Source: Aulosira sp. FACHB-615
GTDB taxonomy: Bacteria; Cyanobacteriota; Cyanobacteriia; Cyanobacteriales; Nostocaceae
Assembly: GCF_014698045.1 (NCBI RefSeq)
Contig: NZ_JACJSE010000025.1
Coordinates: 1-64,000, forward strand
Length of the DNA: 64,000 bases
Direction: 5' to 3'
The notes beneath the pieces are model-generated. The model did no database searches and was not told the origin of the DNA. It saw only the letters and a list, made by a program, of their open reading frames with translations. The position numbers were made by a program, and so were the translations under genes. This document shows positions 32,374 through 41,865 of this stretch, one piece after another. How positions within the stretch are numbered: the first letter of the stretch is position 1; the number at the start of each line of letters is the position of its first letter.

Positions 32374-33132
32374 TTAAACAACGCTCACAGCCAATAACTG
32401 TTCTGACATATCAAAATTAGATGTGACATTCTGCACATCATCTAAGCTTTCTAGAGTATCAATTAATTTGAGGAGCGATCGCGCCTGATCAGAATCTGTA
32501 ACTTCTACATTATTACTGGGAATCCAGCGCAATTCGGCATCAGTGACTTTAAAGCCTTTGTCTTTCAGGGTTTTGTTGAGAATTTCTAAATTAGCAACCT
32601 CGGTGAATACTTCCGCCGTTTCATCTTCGGTCATTTCATAAGACTCAGCGCCGCCTTCTAAAGATGCTTCTAAAAGCTGGTCTTCATCAACCACACCCTG
32701 GACAACACACACGCCTTTTTGGTCAAACATCCAGCTAACGCAACCAGTCTCACCCAAATTACCGCCGTTTTTACTAAAAGCCACCCGTAAATCAGCCGCC
32801 GTGCGATTGCGATTATCAGTCAAGGCTTCAACTAAAATTGCCACACCACCGGGGCCGTAACCTTCGTAGCGAATTTCTTCCAGGCTATGGTTATCACCGT
32901 TAAATGTACCTGCACCTTTAGCGATCGCTCGTTCAATATTATCATTGGGGATACCCGCCGCCTTCGCCTTTTCAATCGCTGTACGTAGTTGAAAATTCCC
33001 CGCCGGGTCTGGTACACCATTTCTCGCCGCCACAATAATAGCCCGCGATAACTGCGTGAAAGTTTTTCCTCTTTTAGCATCCACTACAGCCTTTTGGCGC
33101 TTAATATTAGCCCATTTACTATGACCTGCCAT
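32374..33132 (-). CDS. yebC: YebC/PmpR-family regulator, 252 aa
   Basis: MAGHSKWANIKRQKAVVDAKRGK and RNGVPDPAGNFQLRTAIEKAKAAGIPNDNIERAIAKG (in parts) are the near-invariant start of the YebC family, followed by GPGGVAILVEALTDNRNRTAADLR and SWMFDQKG. Family members bind DNA as regulators and help resolve ribosomes stalled at proline-rich stretches. Full length, cytosolic, monocistronic. Confidence 0.93.
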   Translation of the reverse strand: MAGHSKWANIKRQKAVVDAKRGKTFTQLSRAIIVAARNGVPDPAGNFQLRTAIEKAKAAGIPNDNIERAIAKGAGTFNGDNHSLEEIRYEGYGPGGVAILVEALTDNRNRTAADLRVAFSKNGGNLGETGCVSWMFDQKGVCVVQGVVDEDQLLEASLEGGAESYEMTEDETAEVFTEVANLEILNKTLKDKGFKVTDAELRWIPSNNVEVTDSDQARSLLKLIDTLESLDDVQNVTSNFDMSEQLLAVSVV

Positions 33133-33287
33133 AACTTGTAACTATTTCCGCTATCTCCAAAGATTAGGATATACAAGTGAAGTATGAAGTGTGAAGTCTG
33201 TAGATGCGAAGCAGCTTGCCGCAGGCTAGTCTGAAGTATAGAAATTTAACTTTCATTCTTCAAGAGTTGCTATTCCCTGTTAAATTA

Positions 33288-34658
33288 ATGATTCATCTTC
33301 TCCAACGAATTTTGGCACGATTTTTGCGTACTAGTCGCACATTTAGGCGCAGAAAAAAGAAATTGCTGCAATATTTTCAGCAATCACTGTTATTACTGCT
33401 CATCGGCATAGTTGCTTTAAGTGGATGTCAAACTCTGCGTTCTAGAGTAGAAGCAGGCAAAATTACTCATATTACTTTATGGCATGGGGTGAATCCACCA
33501 CCAAATCGAGATGTCTTACAAAAGTTGGTAGATAAATTTAACCAAACCCATAAAGATATTCAAGTCGAATCATTATACATTGGGCAACAGGATCAGCAAG
33601 CACCAAAAATTTTGGCTGCTGTTGTTGGCAATGCCCCACCGGATTTATTGTGGTACAACCCAACTATTGCTGGACAATTGGTGGAACTAGGGGCGCTAAT
33701 TCCTGTAGATGAGATGTTAGCCAATTCCCCAGTCAAAAACGAAATTGACCCAACCTTATATGGGGCAATGGAATACAAAGGCCAGTTATGGTCAGTTCCC
33801 TTTGCTACCAATAACCTGGGCATTTTTTACCGTCCAAGTTTATTCAAAGCGGCAGGAATTAAAGAACTTCCGCGCAATTGGCAAGAATTTCGCCAAGTTG
33901 CCCAAAAATTAACCCGTGATTTTAACAATGATGGGCAAATAGACCAGTATGGAATGTTTCTGCCCTTGGGTAAAGGTGAATTTACAGTTTTTAGTTGGTT
34001 GCCATTTATGTGGAGTAGTGGCGGTGAGTTGGTGACTGGTGATGCCCAAAATCCCGCAGGTGTGAGATTAACCGAAAATGCAGGAGCGATCGCAGCTTTA
34101 CAATTTTGGCGTAACTTAATTACAGACGGTTCCACAATGTTATCTGCCCCAGAACGAGGTTATGAAACAGACCCCTTGTTATCGGGTAAAGTCGCAATGC
34201 AAATCAATGGCCCTTGGAATTTAGGTCAATTTCAAGATACTAACGTTGATTTTGGTGTATTTCCCCTGCCAGTGAACCAAAAACCCGCTACAAATGTTGG
34301 CGGTGAAAACCTCTTCTTATTCAAAACCACGCCAGAACGCCAAAAAGCAACCTTCAAATTTGCGGAATATGCCATGAGTGCTGATTTTCAAACAGAATTA
34401 GCCCTCGGAACAGGTTATTTACCAATTAACTTAAAATCCCGCCAAAGCGCCAAATATCAAGAATTTATCGATAAAATACCACAATTACAAGTCTTTTTAG
34501 CACAGGCAGAGTATGGCCGGAGTCGCCCGATTTTTCCTGGTTACAATCGCATTTCCGATAGTATCGGACGGGCAGTAGAAGCTGTGTTACTGGGTAAACT
34601 TTCGCCAACAGAAGCACTCCAAACTAGTCAGCAACGGCTAGATTTAATCTTTAAATAA
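33288..34658 (+). CDS. ABC-transporter sugar-binding lipoprotein, 456 aa
   Basis: An extracellular solute-binding protein family 1 sequence: lipobox LSGC after a hydrophobic stretch (LLLLLIGIVALSGCQ), ITLWHGVNPPPNRDVLQKLVDKFNQTHKDIQVE, DLLWYNPTIAGQLVELGALIPVDEML, and KVAMQINGPWNLGQF. It binds a sugar or glycerol-phosphate-like ligand for an importer whose other parts are not nearby. An in-frame ATG at 33204 would add 28 residues encoded partly by a dispersed repeat (GCTTGCCGCAGGC); ATG 33288 is preferred. Confidence 0.82.
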   Translation: MIHLLQRILARFLRTSRTFRRRKKKLLQYFQQSLLLLLIGIVALSGCQTLRSRVEAGKITHITLWHGVNPPPNRDVLQKLVDKFNQTHKDIQVESLYIGQQDQQAPKILAAVVGNAPPDLLWYNPTIAGQLVELGALIPVDEMLANSPVKNEIDPTLYGAMEYKGQLWSVPFATNNLGIFYRPSLFKAAGIKELPRNWQEFRQVAQKLTRDFNNDGQIDQYGMFLPLGKGEFTVFSWLPFMWSSGGELVTGDAQNPAGVRLTENAGAIAALQFWRNLITDGSTMLSAPERGYETDPLLSGKVAMQINGPWNLGQFQDTNVDFGVFPLPVNQKPATNVGGENLFLFKTTPERQKATFKFAEYAMSADFQTELALGTGYLPINLKSRQSAKYQEFIDKIPQLQVFLAQAEYGRSRPIFPGYNRISDSIGRAVEAVLLGKLSPTEALQTSQQRLDLIFK

Positions 34659-35251
34659 CTCCAAAATCACCATAATCAAGGGAAAAATCTGAGCAGTGAC
34701 ATCTTCCGCTCAGATTTTGTTGGTGCTGTTCTGTGTCACTATTAACTTCAGCCATATTCACCAACTTTACGCAAATTCTAAAAAAATAATCTGTAAATTT
34801 ACTCAACTGACTCGGCTGGGAGGGGGAAGTAGGGAGTAGGGGAGTCGGAAAGAGTATTTTTTGGGTGTACTGTGATTTTTATCCAAATTAAATGTAGGAC
34901 TCATATTTGATTTGGGAAAAAAATCAGTACACCCAGATCAGGCTTCTTTCCTACTCCCTACTCCCCATTCCCTACTCCCTACCTACACAATTAGATTCAG
35001 GAATCAAACCATATTCCTATATGAGTCCTCTGCACCCTTACCCAATTGTCCACAGACAACCTCTGTGCATATTTATATTGACGTTATTCCTATAAATAAA
35101 TTATGATTTTAGATTGTCTGTCTTATTCCTGCTCGGATCAGGTAGACACACCACAAAGGCTAACCACAGCGATTCATCAAGTTTTGATATATCGCCTTCT
35201 CTACAAGAGATTTTTGTTAGCTACCTGTACGGCAACTCCAAGGACAATTTA
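34659..35251. other. Intergenic region with an imperfect ~165-bp palindromic repeat and the rplU leader
   Basis: GGGAGTAGGGGAG-type heptamer repeats (about 34820-34846) plus TTGGGTGTACTGTGATTTTT (34861-34880) are mirrored by AAAATCAGTACACCCA (about 34920-34935) and CTACTCCCTACTCCCC (34951-34966). The whole is an inverted element that could be mobile in trans (MITE-like). 35105-35251 is the probable rplU 5' leader; no known autoregulatory fold could be confirmed. Confidence 0.5.
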
Positions 35252-35641
35252 ATGACCTACGCGATTATTGAAACTGGTGGTAAACAACTTAAAGTTGAGC
35301 CTGGTCGTTTTTACGACATTGAACTGCTAACTGCCCAACCAGACGAAAAAGTTACAATAAATTCTGTACTACTAGTACAACATGACGGTGGACTCAGCAT
35401 CGGTCAGCCTCTAGTATCTGGGGCAACTGTAGAAGGAACTGTATTGCGCCATTTCCGAGGACGCAAAGTCATAGTCTACAAAATGAAGCCGAAGAAGAAA
35501 ACCCGCAAAAAACGTGGTCATCGCCAAGAAATTACCAGACTGTTGATTAACTCCATTACTCTCGATGGTCAGGTATTTACAGCATCGGAAGCGGCGGCTG
35601 TAGCTGATGATTCCTCTGCGGAAACCACTGCTGAATCATAG
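35252..35641 (+). CDS. rplU: 50S ribosomal protein L21
   Basis: MTYAIIETGGKQLKVEPGRFYDIELL is the universal L21 start, with KMKPKKKTRKKRGHRQ as the RNA-binding basic loop; the acidic Ala/Ser tail is typical of cyanobacteria. Frames open further upstream (to 35114), but ATG 35252 is the homologous start. Operon with rpmA 24 bp later, the conserved order. Confidence 0.96.
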   Translation: MTYAIIETGGKQLKVEPGRFYDIELLTAQPDEKVTINSVLLVQHDGGLSIGQPLVSGATVEGTVLRHFRGRKVIVYKMKPKKKTRKKRGHRQEITRLLINSITLDGQVFTASEAAAVADDSSAETTAES

Positions 35642-35665
35642 AAAAATAAGCATAACAAGGAAATT

Positions 35666-35947
35666 ATGGCTCATAAGAAAGGAACAGGTAGTACACGCAA
35701 CGGCCGTGATTCTAATGCCCAGCGTCTAGGTGTCAAACGCTTTGGTGGTCAAGTTGTACGTGCAGGTAATATTCTTGTACGTCAACGTGGCACAAAATTT
35801 CACCCCGGTAACAATGTAGGTATCGGTAGCGATGACACTTTGTTTGCCTTAATTGATGGCGTTGTCACCTTTGAAAGAAAAGGCAAATCTCGCAAGAAAG
35901 TCAGCATTTATCCAGTTGCTGCACCCACTGAAGCCGTAGCCAGCTAG
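35666..35947 (+). CDS. rpmA: 50S ribosomal protein L27
   Basis: MAHKKGTGSTRNGRDSNAQR and RLGVKRFGGQVVRAGNIL are the L27 signature; 93 aa, normal length. The N-terminus has no cleavable leader as found in Firmicutes. AAGGAAA ribosome-binding site before ATG. Followed by a terminator. Confidence 0.97.
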   Translation: MAHKKGTGSTRNGRDSNAQRLGVKRFGGQVVRAGNILVRQRGTKFHPGNNVGIGSDDTLFALIDGVVTFERKGKSRKKVSIYPVAAPTEAVAS

Positions 35948-35988
35948 ACGCTTGGTTATGTGATTAATTAGCCAGAATGGTTGATAAC

Positions 35989-36019
35989 AAATGAGGGTTG
36001 GTCACTTCCACCCTCATTT
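35989..36019 (+). terminator. Terminator of rplU-rpmA
   Basis: AAATGAGGG/CCCTCATTT stem with inner TTGG..TTCCA; followed by ATTTATC. Located 41 bp behind the rpmA stop. Confidence 0.75.
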
Positions 36020-36142
36020 ATTTATCAATGAAGGCAGGAGTTAGGAGGTTATACACCGCACCAAATTTTTAATTTGGTGGCTATTATTCAGGAGGAGTCT
36101 GAATCCTATAGCTGAATAAAAACCTCCTGCCTTCTGCCTCCT

Positions 36143-36589
36143 TTAACGCATAGATGTGTATATAGCAAATTCTTCGTGGAGAATTGCACCGCAAGCTATA
36201 CCTACTAATGAAAATAAGGATGTAATTAAAAAGGCTGATCTACCATTAAATCCGGCTGTGTAAAAATCAATTTTTGCTAAAATTGCCGCCGCAATAATCA
36301 GTAAGGTATCGAGAAAGAGGCGAAACCAAGCAACCATCAGGAAAAATAAAAATGCCCCAAACACGGCAATAAAAAAAGTTTTGATACTCGACTCAAAAAA
36401 TACACTAGAGTAATTAGCCATTGCTAAAAAGGGAATAGCTAAACTTGATAGTAAAACTAATATCCCAACTACGATGACTATCCAAAGAGACAAAGGCATG
36501 TGTGCTTCTGATAACACCCAGCCCAGGGTACTATAACTAATCAGTACTAATAATAGTGATGTCCAGGGAAGGTTTTTGAAAATAGACAT
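36143..36589 (-). CDS. Four-TM membrane protein, 148 aa
   Basis: Unrecognised. Hydrophobic helices at about residues 10-25, 35-55, 70-105 and 118-138; FNGRSAFLITSLFSLVGIACGAILHEE near the end. No catalytic motif. Small integral membrane protein, probably cyanobacteria-specific. Confidence 0.6.
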   Translation of the reverse strand: MSIFKNLPWTSLLLVLISYSTLGWVLSEAHMPLSLWIVIVVGILVLLSSLAIPFLAMANYSSVFFESSIKTFFIAVFGAFLFFLMVAWFRLFLDTLLIIAAAILAKIDFYTAGFNGRSAFLITSLFSLVGIACGAILHEEFAIYTSMR

Positions 36590-37112
36590 AAGTTGCTCTC
36601 ATGATGAATAAGTAAAGTGATACTTTAAATAAATTTTCCATGACTAAAAACTTCAACTGATGCAGCAGATTACCAGTCAGTAAACTATACAGGTTGAGTC
36701 ATTAAAGCTAGATAGAAACCATATTCTGATTTCTGATGTATCATAATCAACTACTTGGTTTTGATATGGGTGCATCAGTGGGTAAAGCGCAAAAGCCTTG
36801 ACTCTAATCTCCTGCGGTGTTGCTCATGTGTCTTTTAGCCGACATGACCATAGTTGTAGGAGTTGTGATGCTGGCGGTAGTAAAGGCGATCGCTTTCTTC
36901 CAGAAAGCTGGGTTAGTTTGAGTATATTTCGACGAGAATGACTTAGACTATATGTTTATCATCCTATTTTTGCCAAACGTAATCAATAGTCCGTCCGCAA
37001 ATTCTCTAAATTTCCCAATAATTACGGTACAAACTAGTTAAATATTTTCGTAAACATTTGTAAACTGTTAGCAGCAGAGTAGCAAAGTATCACATCTGAT
37101 TAAGGAATTGTC
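36590..37112. other. 523-bp region upstream of cruF
   Basis: No gene, known riboswitch or strong hairpin recognised. Contains one HIP1-like site (about 36887). The cruF promoter is presumably in the A/T-rich 36950-37090 stretch. Confidence 0.35.
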
Positions 37113-38021
37113 ATGAAACAACTTGTTGTCGTTGAGCGTGTAAGCCTCATCGGTCATATTGTGTCAATGGTGTTTGGGTTGGTAGGGATATTATTGGTTG
37201 TACCCAATGCCGAACTCATTTTGAACTTGTCTGAATTTGGACAGACTGCCATGCAGTGGAGTATGGCTGGTGGTGGTGTAGTTTATATGATTTTGGGTGC
37301 AGCAGCCGTATTGTTGTATGCCTTGCGGACATTGGGTGTGGGTCGTGCTATGGCATTTCTGCTGCCTGCTGTATTAATTTCTTTAACTAGTGAATTATTA
37401 GGAACCAGTACAGGCTTTCCTTTTGGTCACTATCAATATTTAAGCGGCTTGGGATATAAAATAGGTGGTTTAGTTCCCTTTACAATTCCCTTATCGTGGT
37501 TTTATTTAGGCTGTGTATCTTACTTGTTAGCCCGTGCTGGCTTAGAAGTAGATACAAAACCAAGCTTGTGGCGGCATATTAGCGCAATTGGCTTGGGTTC
37601 TTTGCTGCTAACCTCCTGGGATTTTGTGCTAGACCCAGCCATGAGTCAAACTACCCTACCCTTCTGGTATTGGCAACAACCAGGCGCTTTCTTTGGAATG
37701 CCTTATCAAAACTTTGCTGGTTGGTTAGGTACTGGTGCAGTATTCATGACAGTAGCAGCATTGTTGTGGAAAAATCAGCCAATTAAATTTGAGCGATCGC
37801 AACTAAATCTACCTTTAGTAGTCTACTTAAGTAACTTTGGTTTTGCTACCGTGATGAGCTTGGCTGCTGGTTTCTCTATTCCCGTATTGCTGGGTTTAGT
37901 TTTAGGTGTTACCCCCGCGATTATCTTGTGGTGGAAAGCATCCGCAGCAAATAATCAAGTTACCCTTGAACCAGCAACTAAAGAAGTTTCTGTAGCCAGC
38001 ATCGAAGTTGCTTTGAAGTAG
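37113..38021 (+). CDS. cruF: Carotenoid 1',2'-hydratase CruF, 302 aa
   Basis: Multi-TM protein of the DUF422/CruF family: SELLGTSTGFPFGHYQYLSGLGYKIGGLVPFTIPLSWFYLG and SWDFVLDPAMSQ (in parts) are the conserved blocks with the His/Asp residues of these hydratases. CruF adds water to the psi end of gamma-carotene-type carotenoids on the way to myxol glycosides. Its usual partner, the glycosyltransferase CruG, is not in this window. About eight membrane helices; starts with MKQLVVVERV at ATG 37113. Confidence 0.82.
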   Translation: MKQLVVVERVSLIGHIVSMVFGLVGILLVVPNAELILNLSEFGQTAMQWSMAGGGVVYMILGAAAVLLYALRTLGVGRAMAFLLPAVLISLTSELLGTSTGFPFGHYQYLSGLGYKIGGLVPFTIPLSWFYLGCVSYLLARAGLEVDTKPSLWRHISAIGLGSLLLTSWDFVLDPAMSQTTLPFWYWQQPGAFFGMPYQNFAGWLGTGAVFMTVAALLWKNQPIKFERSQLNLPLVVYLSNFGFATVMSLAAGFSIPVLLGLVLGVTPAIILWWKASAANNQVTLEPATKEVSVASIEVALK

Positions 38022-38097
38022 TAAACACTTGGCAACAGGCGGGGATAAAGGGGAAATTCCTCTCAGTACCCCATCCTCAATCATTGACGAACAACTA

Positions 38098-38128
38098 GAT
38101 CCCCGACTTCCTCAAGAAATCGGGGATC
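38098..38128. terminator. Hairpin repeat copy 3 (GATCCCCGACTTC)
   Basis: Same family as at 19706, 30036 and 52238, with two unpaired changes near the loop. Stands 77 bp behind cruF, followed by TAAAACTG. Confidence 0.7.
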
Positions 38129-38203
38129 TAAAACTGATTAAGCATAGTTCTTGAGGATAAACATATTCTAGTTAATTCACTTAAAACCTAAAAATTACCG
38201 TCT

Positions 38204-38827
38204 TTGAGCATATTTAAGAGATTCATAGCTGAAAGTACAGATATTGTGGGAACCGTTCAATTATTATGGTCTATGATTGGCTTACTCCTAACAATGGGTG
38301 GCACATTTTTGGAAGCATATAGTATCACCTGGCCTTGGAGTTGGACTCAACATGGAATTCAAACCTTTTCTTTAGGTGTTAGCTTTCAAATTGGTGCCGT
38401 CTTACTGGTAGGTTGTTTGGGAGGGCAGAATGCTGGGGCGCTCTCACAAATTGCGTACTTAGTTATGGGATTAACTTTATTGCCTGTATTCTCCGAAGGT
38501 GGAGGTCTAGGTTATGTCAGACTGTCCCAGTTTGGCTATCTTTTAGGCTTTATTCCTGGAGCGTGGATTTGTGGATTTTTGGCGTTTCAAGCCAGACCAA
38601 AACTAGAATCTTTGGCATTTAGTTGTATTTGTGGCTTGTTAACCATTCACTTCTGCGGTATTACTTATTTGACCATGAGTTACTTTTTTCAGTGGCAAGG
38701 TACAGAAAATCTCTCCTTAATCCAAGCAATTCTGAAATACTCGTGGTTTGCCGTACCAGGACAATTAGTTGTCATTTGTGCTGTTACCTCAATCGCTTAT
38801 TTATTACGCCATTTAATGTTTTATTAG
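38204..38827 (+). CDS. bioY: Biotin transporter S-component BioY, 207 aa
   Basis: GIQTFSLGVSFQIGAVLLVGCLGGQNAGALSQIAYLVMGLTLLPVFSEGGGLGYVRLSQFGYLLGF (in parts) follows the BioY core (QT-x(3)-L ... GxxxGxLSxxxYLxxGxxxLPVF-x-GGG-x-G ... GYLLGF). Six TM helices. The energising BioMN genes are not near. Start at TTG 38204; no better ATG precedes the conserved region. lspA follows in the same direction, an arrangement common in Nostocales. Confidence 0.82.
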   Translation: MSIFKRFIAESTDIVGTVQLLWSMIGLLLTMGGTFLEAYSITWPWSWTQHGIQTFSLGVSFQIGAVLLVGCLGGQNAGALSQIAYLVMGLTLLPVFSEGGGLGYVRLSQFGYLLGFIPGAWICGFLAFQARPKLESLAFSCICGLLTIHFCGITYLTMSYFFQWQGTENLSLIQAILKYSWFAVPGQLVVICAVTSIAYLLRHLMFY

Positions 38828-38907
38828 TTATTAGTCCATTGTCATTTGTCCTTTGTCAAAAGCTAATGACTAATGACCAATGACTAATGACGCTGAATTA
38901 ACTCACT

Positions 38908-39381
38908 ATGAATTTAAAAAATCGCCTGTTTTGGATTGCTGCCTTTATCGCTTTTTTCTTAGATCAACTGACTAAATATTGGGTTGTCCAAACCTTTAAA
39001 TTAGGAGATACATTACCACTCATCCCAGGGGTATTTCACTTTACTTATGTGACTAACACTGGTGCAGCTTTTAGCCTATTCAGTGGCAAGGTGGAGTGGT
39101 TACGCTGGTTATCTTTAGGAGTCAGTTTAGTATTAATCGCCTTGGGTTTGTTCGGCTCAATGCTCAGTCGTTGGGATCAGTTGGGTTATGGTTTAATTTT
39201 AGGCGGGGCGATGGGTAATGGTATCGATCGCTTTGTTTTAGGCTATGTAGTAGATTTTCTAGATTTACGGTTGATTAATTTTGCTGTATTTAATATTGCC
39301 GATTCTTTTATCAGTATAGGTATTGTTTGTTTACTGATAGCCTCGTTTCAAAAAACACCCACTCCCCCCCGGAGAAGGTGA
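38908..39381 (+). CDS. lspA: Lipoprotein signal peptidase LspA, 157 aa
   Basis: Four TM helices; FFLDQLTKYW, TNTGAAFSLF, GGAMGNGIDRFVLGYVVDFLDLR and FNIADSFISIG hold the conserved N, D (GNGIDR) and D (NIADS) catalytic aspartates of signal peptidase II, which cleaves prolipoproteins. Follows bioY after a repeat-filled 80-bp gap of ATGACCAATGAC words. Confidence 0.93.
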   Translation: MNLKNRLFWIAAFIAFFLDQLTKYWVVQTFKLGDTLPLIPGVFHFTYVTNTGAAFSLFSGKVEWLRWLSLGVSLVLIALGLFGSMLSRWDQLGYGLILGGAMGNGIDRFVLGYVVDFLDLRLINFAVFNIADSFISIGIVCLLIASFQKTPTPPRRR

Positions 39382-39477
39382 TTTTAATTTCTCGCAAAAG
39401 ACCGCAGGGGAGTAGGGGAGAGCTTGGTGTTATTGACCATTAACCAATGACGAATGACAAATGACCAATGACTCTAC

Positions 39478-39759
39478 TCAACCATGCTGTAAAAATTCTA
39501 CTTTGGGTAACAGAGGGTCAGTAACAATCGCTACTCCAAGAAAACCCCAGCGTTTGAGCAAGCTGCTGAGTTGGCTTCCAGGGAGAGACTCTACAGCAAA
39601 GCGGTTTGCTACCTCTGCTGCATGAGTATTGAGATAGCTTAAAGCATCAAAACTTTCTCTAAACAGTAATATGTAACCTAACTCTTCCGAGTTGGGACGT
39701 GCTGTTAAATAACGACCATCTGTTTTGGAACGCACTAGATAATAAACGTCGGAAAGCAT
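39478..39759 (-). CDS. Hypothetical cyanobacterial protein, 93 aa
   Basis: Compact alpha/beta composition (YYLVRSKTDGRYLTARP, GYILLFRESFDALSYLNTHA, SSLLKRWGFLGVAIVTDP). Not assigned to a named family here. Flanked on both sides by ATGACCAATGACAA-type repeats, with the DppB-like permease behind it on the same strand. Confidence 0.6.
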   Translation of the reverse strand: MLSDVYYLVRSKTDGRYLTARPNSEELGYILLFRESFDALSYLNTHAAEVANRFAVESLPGSQLSSLLKRWGFLGVAIVTDPLLPKVEFLQHG

Positions 39760-39794
39760 AATGACAAAGGACGAATGACCATTGACTAAATTAT

Positions 39795-40877
39795 TTAAGC
39801 ATCTAACTTAATTCGAGGATCGGCTGCTTTTAACATTAAATCTGCGAGTAAGTTACCGACATTCAATAGCACCGCACTCATCACCAAACTCGCCATAACT
39901 AAGTATTGGTCTTTAGCGATAACCGCCTGTAAAGTTAATCTCCCTAAACCAGGCCAGTTAAAGAACTGTTCCGCGATGAATGCACCGCCTAATAAACTGG
40001 CTAACTCAAAACCTAGCAAAGTAATTAGGGGGTTAATAGCGTTACGCAGTGCATGAACGTAAATGACGCGATTTTCTGGCAGTCCTTTGGCGCGGGCTGT
40101 TTGGATATAATCTTGACGGAGAACATCTAACAATTCCCCACGGGTAATGCGTTGCAAACCAGCAAAACTGGTAACACTCAAGGCAATTGTGGGTAAAATC
40201 ATGTGCCAGCCGATATCAACAATTTTACCAAACCAGGATAAATCAGCATGATTAATGCTGGTCATACTACCGACGGGAAATAAAGGCGAGGTAAATTGGG
40301 CAAAGATTAATAAAAATAGTGCCGTGATAAAGCTGGGAAAGCCTTGTCCGGCATAACTAATGACTTGTAAGATGCGGTCTGTTGGGCGATTTTGCTTCAC
40401 AGCTGCAACAATGCCGAGAGGAATAGCGATCGCCCATGTCACAATTAAAGAAGCGATCGCTAATAATAAGGTTGCCGGTACACGTTCCCATAACAGGGAA
40501 GCTACAGAACGCTGATAGACAAAACTTGTACCAAAATCCCCTCTGGTAAATATCCGCCACAACCACAAGAAATATTGCTCAGGCCAAGACTTATCTAACC
40601 CAAACTGTCTTCTAATTTCCTCAATTCGTTCTGGGGAAATTTTGGGATTTTGTCGCAGAGTATCTACATAATCTCCTGGAGACAATTTGATGATGAAAAA
40701 CGACAGCGCCGATGCCAAAAGTAAGGTAAACAACGCTTGTAATACCCGTTTCATCACATAAATAAAAGTTTCACTCGTAATTAGCCGAATTAGCCAATCT
40801 CGACTGGTCTCCAAGGAAATTTTTGTAGCTGTCATTTTTATTTTGTCCTCTGTCCTCTGTCCTTTGTTCTTTGCCAT
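39795..40877 (-). CDS. ABC transporter permease, DppB/OppB-like, 360 aa
   Basis: Binding-protein-dependent permease: FIIKLSPGDYVDTLRQNPKISPERIEEIRRQFGLDKSWPEQYFLWL and FGTSFVYQRSVASLLWERVPATLLL are the typical N-terminal blocks, EAA loop TRGELLDVLRQDYIQTARAKGLPENRVIYVHALRNAI, six TM. Imports peptides, nickel or similar. No partner permease or ATPase is adjacent, as is common in cyanobacteria. The start at 40877 has a repeat-derived lead; MTATKISLE at 40835 may be the true start. Confidence 0.83.
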   Translation of the reverse strand: MAKNKGQRTEDKIKMTATKISLETSRDWLIRLITSETFIYVMKRVLQALFTLLLASALSFFIIKLSPGDYVDTLRQNPKISPERIEEIRRQFGLDKSWPEQYFLWLWRIFTRGDFGTSFVYQRSVASLLWERVPATLLLAIASLIVTWAIAIPLGIVAAVKQNRPTDRILQVISYAGQGFPSFITALFLLIFAQFTSPLFPVGSMTSINHADLSWFGKIVDIGWHMILPTIALSVTSFAGLQRITRGELLDVLRQDYIQTARAKGLPENRVIYVHALRNAINPLITLLGFELASLLGGAFIAEQFFNWPGLGRLTLQAVIAKDQYLVMASLVMSAVLLNVGNLLADLMLKAADPRIKLDA

Positions 40878-40916
40878 TAGTCAAATGACTAACGACCAAT
40901 GGCTAATGACCATTGA

Positions 40917-41435
40917 CTAATATTCAATTAACGAGATAATCGGCAAATTGGGGAGATTATTCCGCCCTTGTAAATCCCGTAGCTCGATAATAAACCCAAA
41001 ACCTACGAGTTCACACTCAAGCTTTTGAACTAACTTGGCTGTCGCACCGGCTGTACCACCTGTAGCAATTAAATCATCCACAATTAAAACGCGGCTCCCT
41101 GGATGCAACGCGTCTTGGTGCATTTCCAAACAGTCAGTACCGTACTCTAGTTCATATTCAATGGAGTGAACGGCGGCGGGTAACTTGCCTTTTTTGCGGA
41201 CGGGAATAAACCCAGCCCCTAATTTATAAGCTAGGGGAGCGCCAAAAATAAATCCCCGTGACTCCATCCCAATCACATAATCTGCTTGAAATCCCGCTTC
41301 ATTGCATTTTTCTGTGAAAAAGTCAATAGTGTATCGCAATCCGTCGCGATCGCGCAGTAAAGTAGTAATATCTCGAAATAAAATACCGGGCTTGGGATAA
41401 TCGGGAATTTCACGAATTAGAGATTTTAAGTCCAT
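40917..41435 (-). CDS. apt: Adenine phosphoribosyltransferase, 172 aa
   Basis: Type I PRTase with PRPP loop VLIVDDLIATGGTAGA; MDLKSLIREIPDYPKPGILFRDIT and GMESRGFIFGAPLAY are the APT-specific blocks. Salvages adenine to AMP with PRPP. Full length and intact. Confidence 0.94.
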   Translation of the reverse strand: MDLKSLIREIPDYPKPGILFRDITTLLRDRDGLRYTIDFFTEKCNEAGFQADYVIGMESRGFIFGAPLAYKLGAGFIPVRKKGKLPAAVHSIEYELEYGTDCLEMHQDALHPGSRVLIVDDLIATGGTAGATAKLVQKLECELVGFGFIIELRDLQGRNNLPNLPIISLIEY

Positions 41436-41865
41436 AAACAGTTAAAAAATAGGGAGTAGGGAGTGGGGAGTAGGATTGGTCATGAATCAAAGCTAAAACC
41501 TGAAATTTCAGACTTTAAAGTTCATACTTGAGACTTTTCTTTTGCCAATTCCCATTCCCTGAAAAATCGTACACTATAATGTCATACGCTAGATTTGAGG
41601 CTCTAGTATCATCATCCATTGACGATAGTGAGAATCTACACCAAGCTTAAATTATGGAATGGTACTCAATACAAGAAGGTAAACTGATGCTGTAAAAAGG
41701 GAAATTTAAGTATATGAGAGCTTTGGAGTAGAACAAGTTAAGTCATGTATACGTCAGGTATTATGGCTACTGCCACAGGTTTAATGTTATTTTTTGGCTA
41801 CTTATCTTAAATTTAGTTGTACTAGTGTATCTAGTCTGTTGGAAGCGCACAAGGTAATTTATAGA
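41436..41865. other. Intergenic region before DUF3038
   Basis: Holds a GGGAGTA tandem repeat (41450-41474). A frame for a 21-aa hydrophobic peptide (41745-41810) is present but unsupported. AAGG about 14 nt before ATG 41866 is the likely ribosome-binding site of the next gene. Confidence 0.4.

Noticed and set aside
36590..37112. Possible riboswitch upstream of cruF (GCATCAGTGGG near 36772)
   Set aside because: No full cobalamin, TPP or other known aptamer core could be assembled by eye.
38830..40920. CRISPR-like short repeats (ATGACCAATGACAA words)
   Set aside because: Repeats are contiguous heptamer-type tandem words without regular spacers; they are short tandem repeats of the cyanobacterial kind.
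41745..41810. 21-aa hydrophobic peptide before DUF3038 resembling a small photosynthetic subunit
   Set aside because: No match to known Psb/Pet/Psa small subunits and no ribosome-binding site; too short to support.
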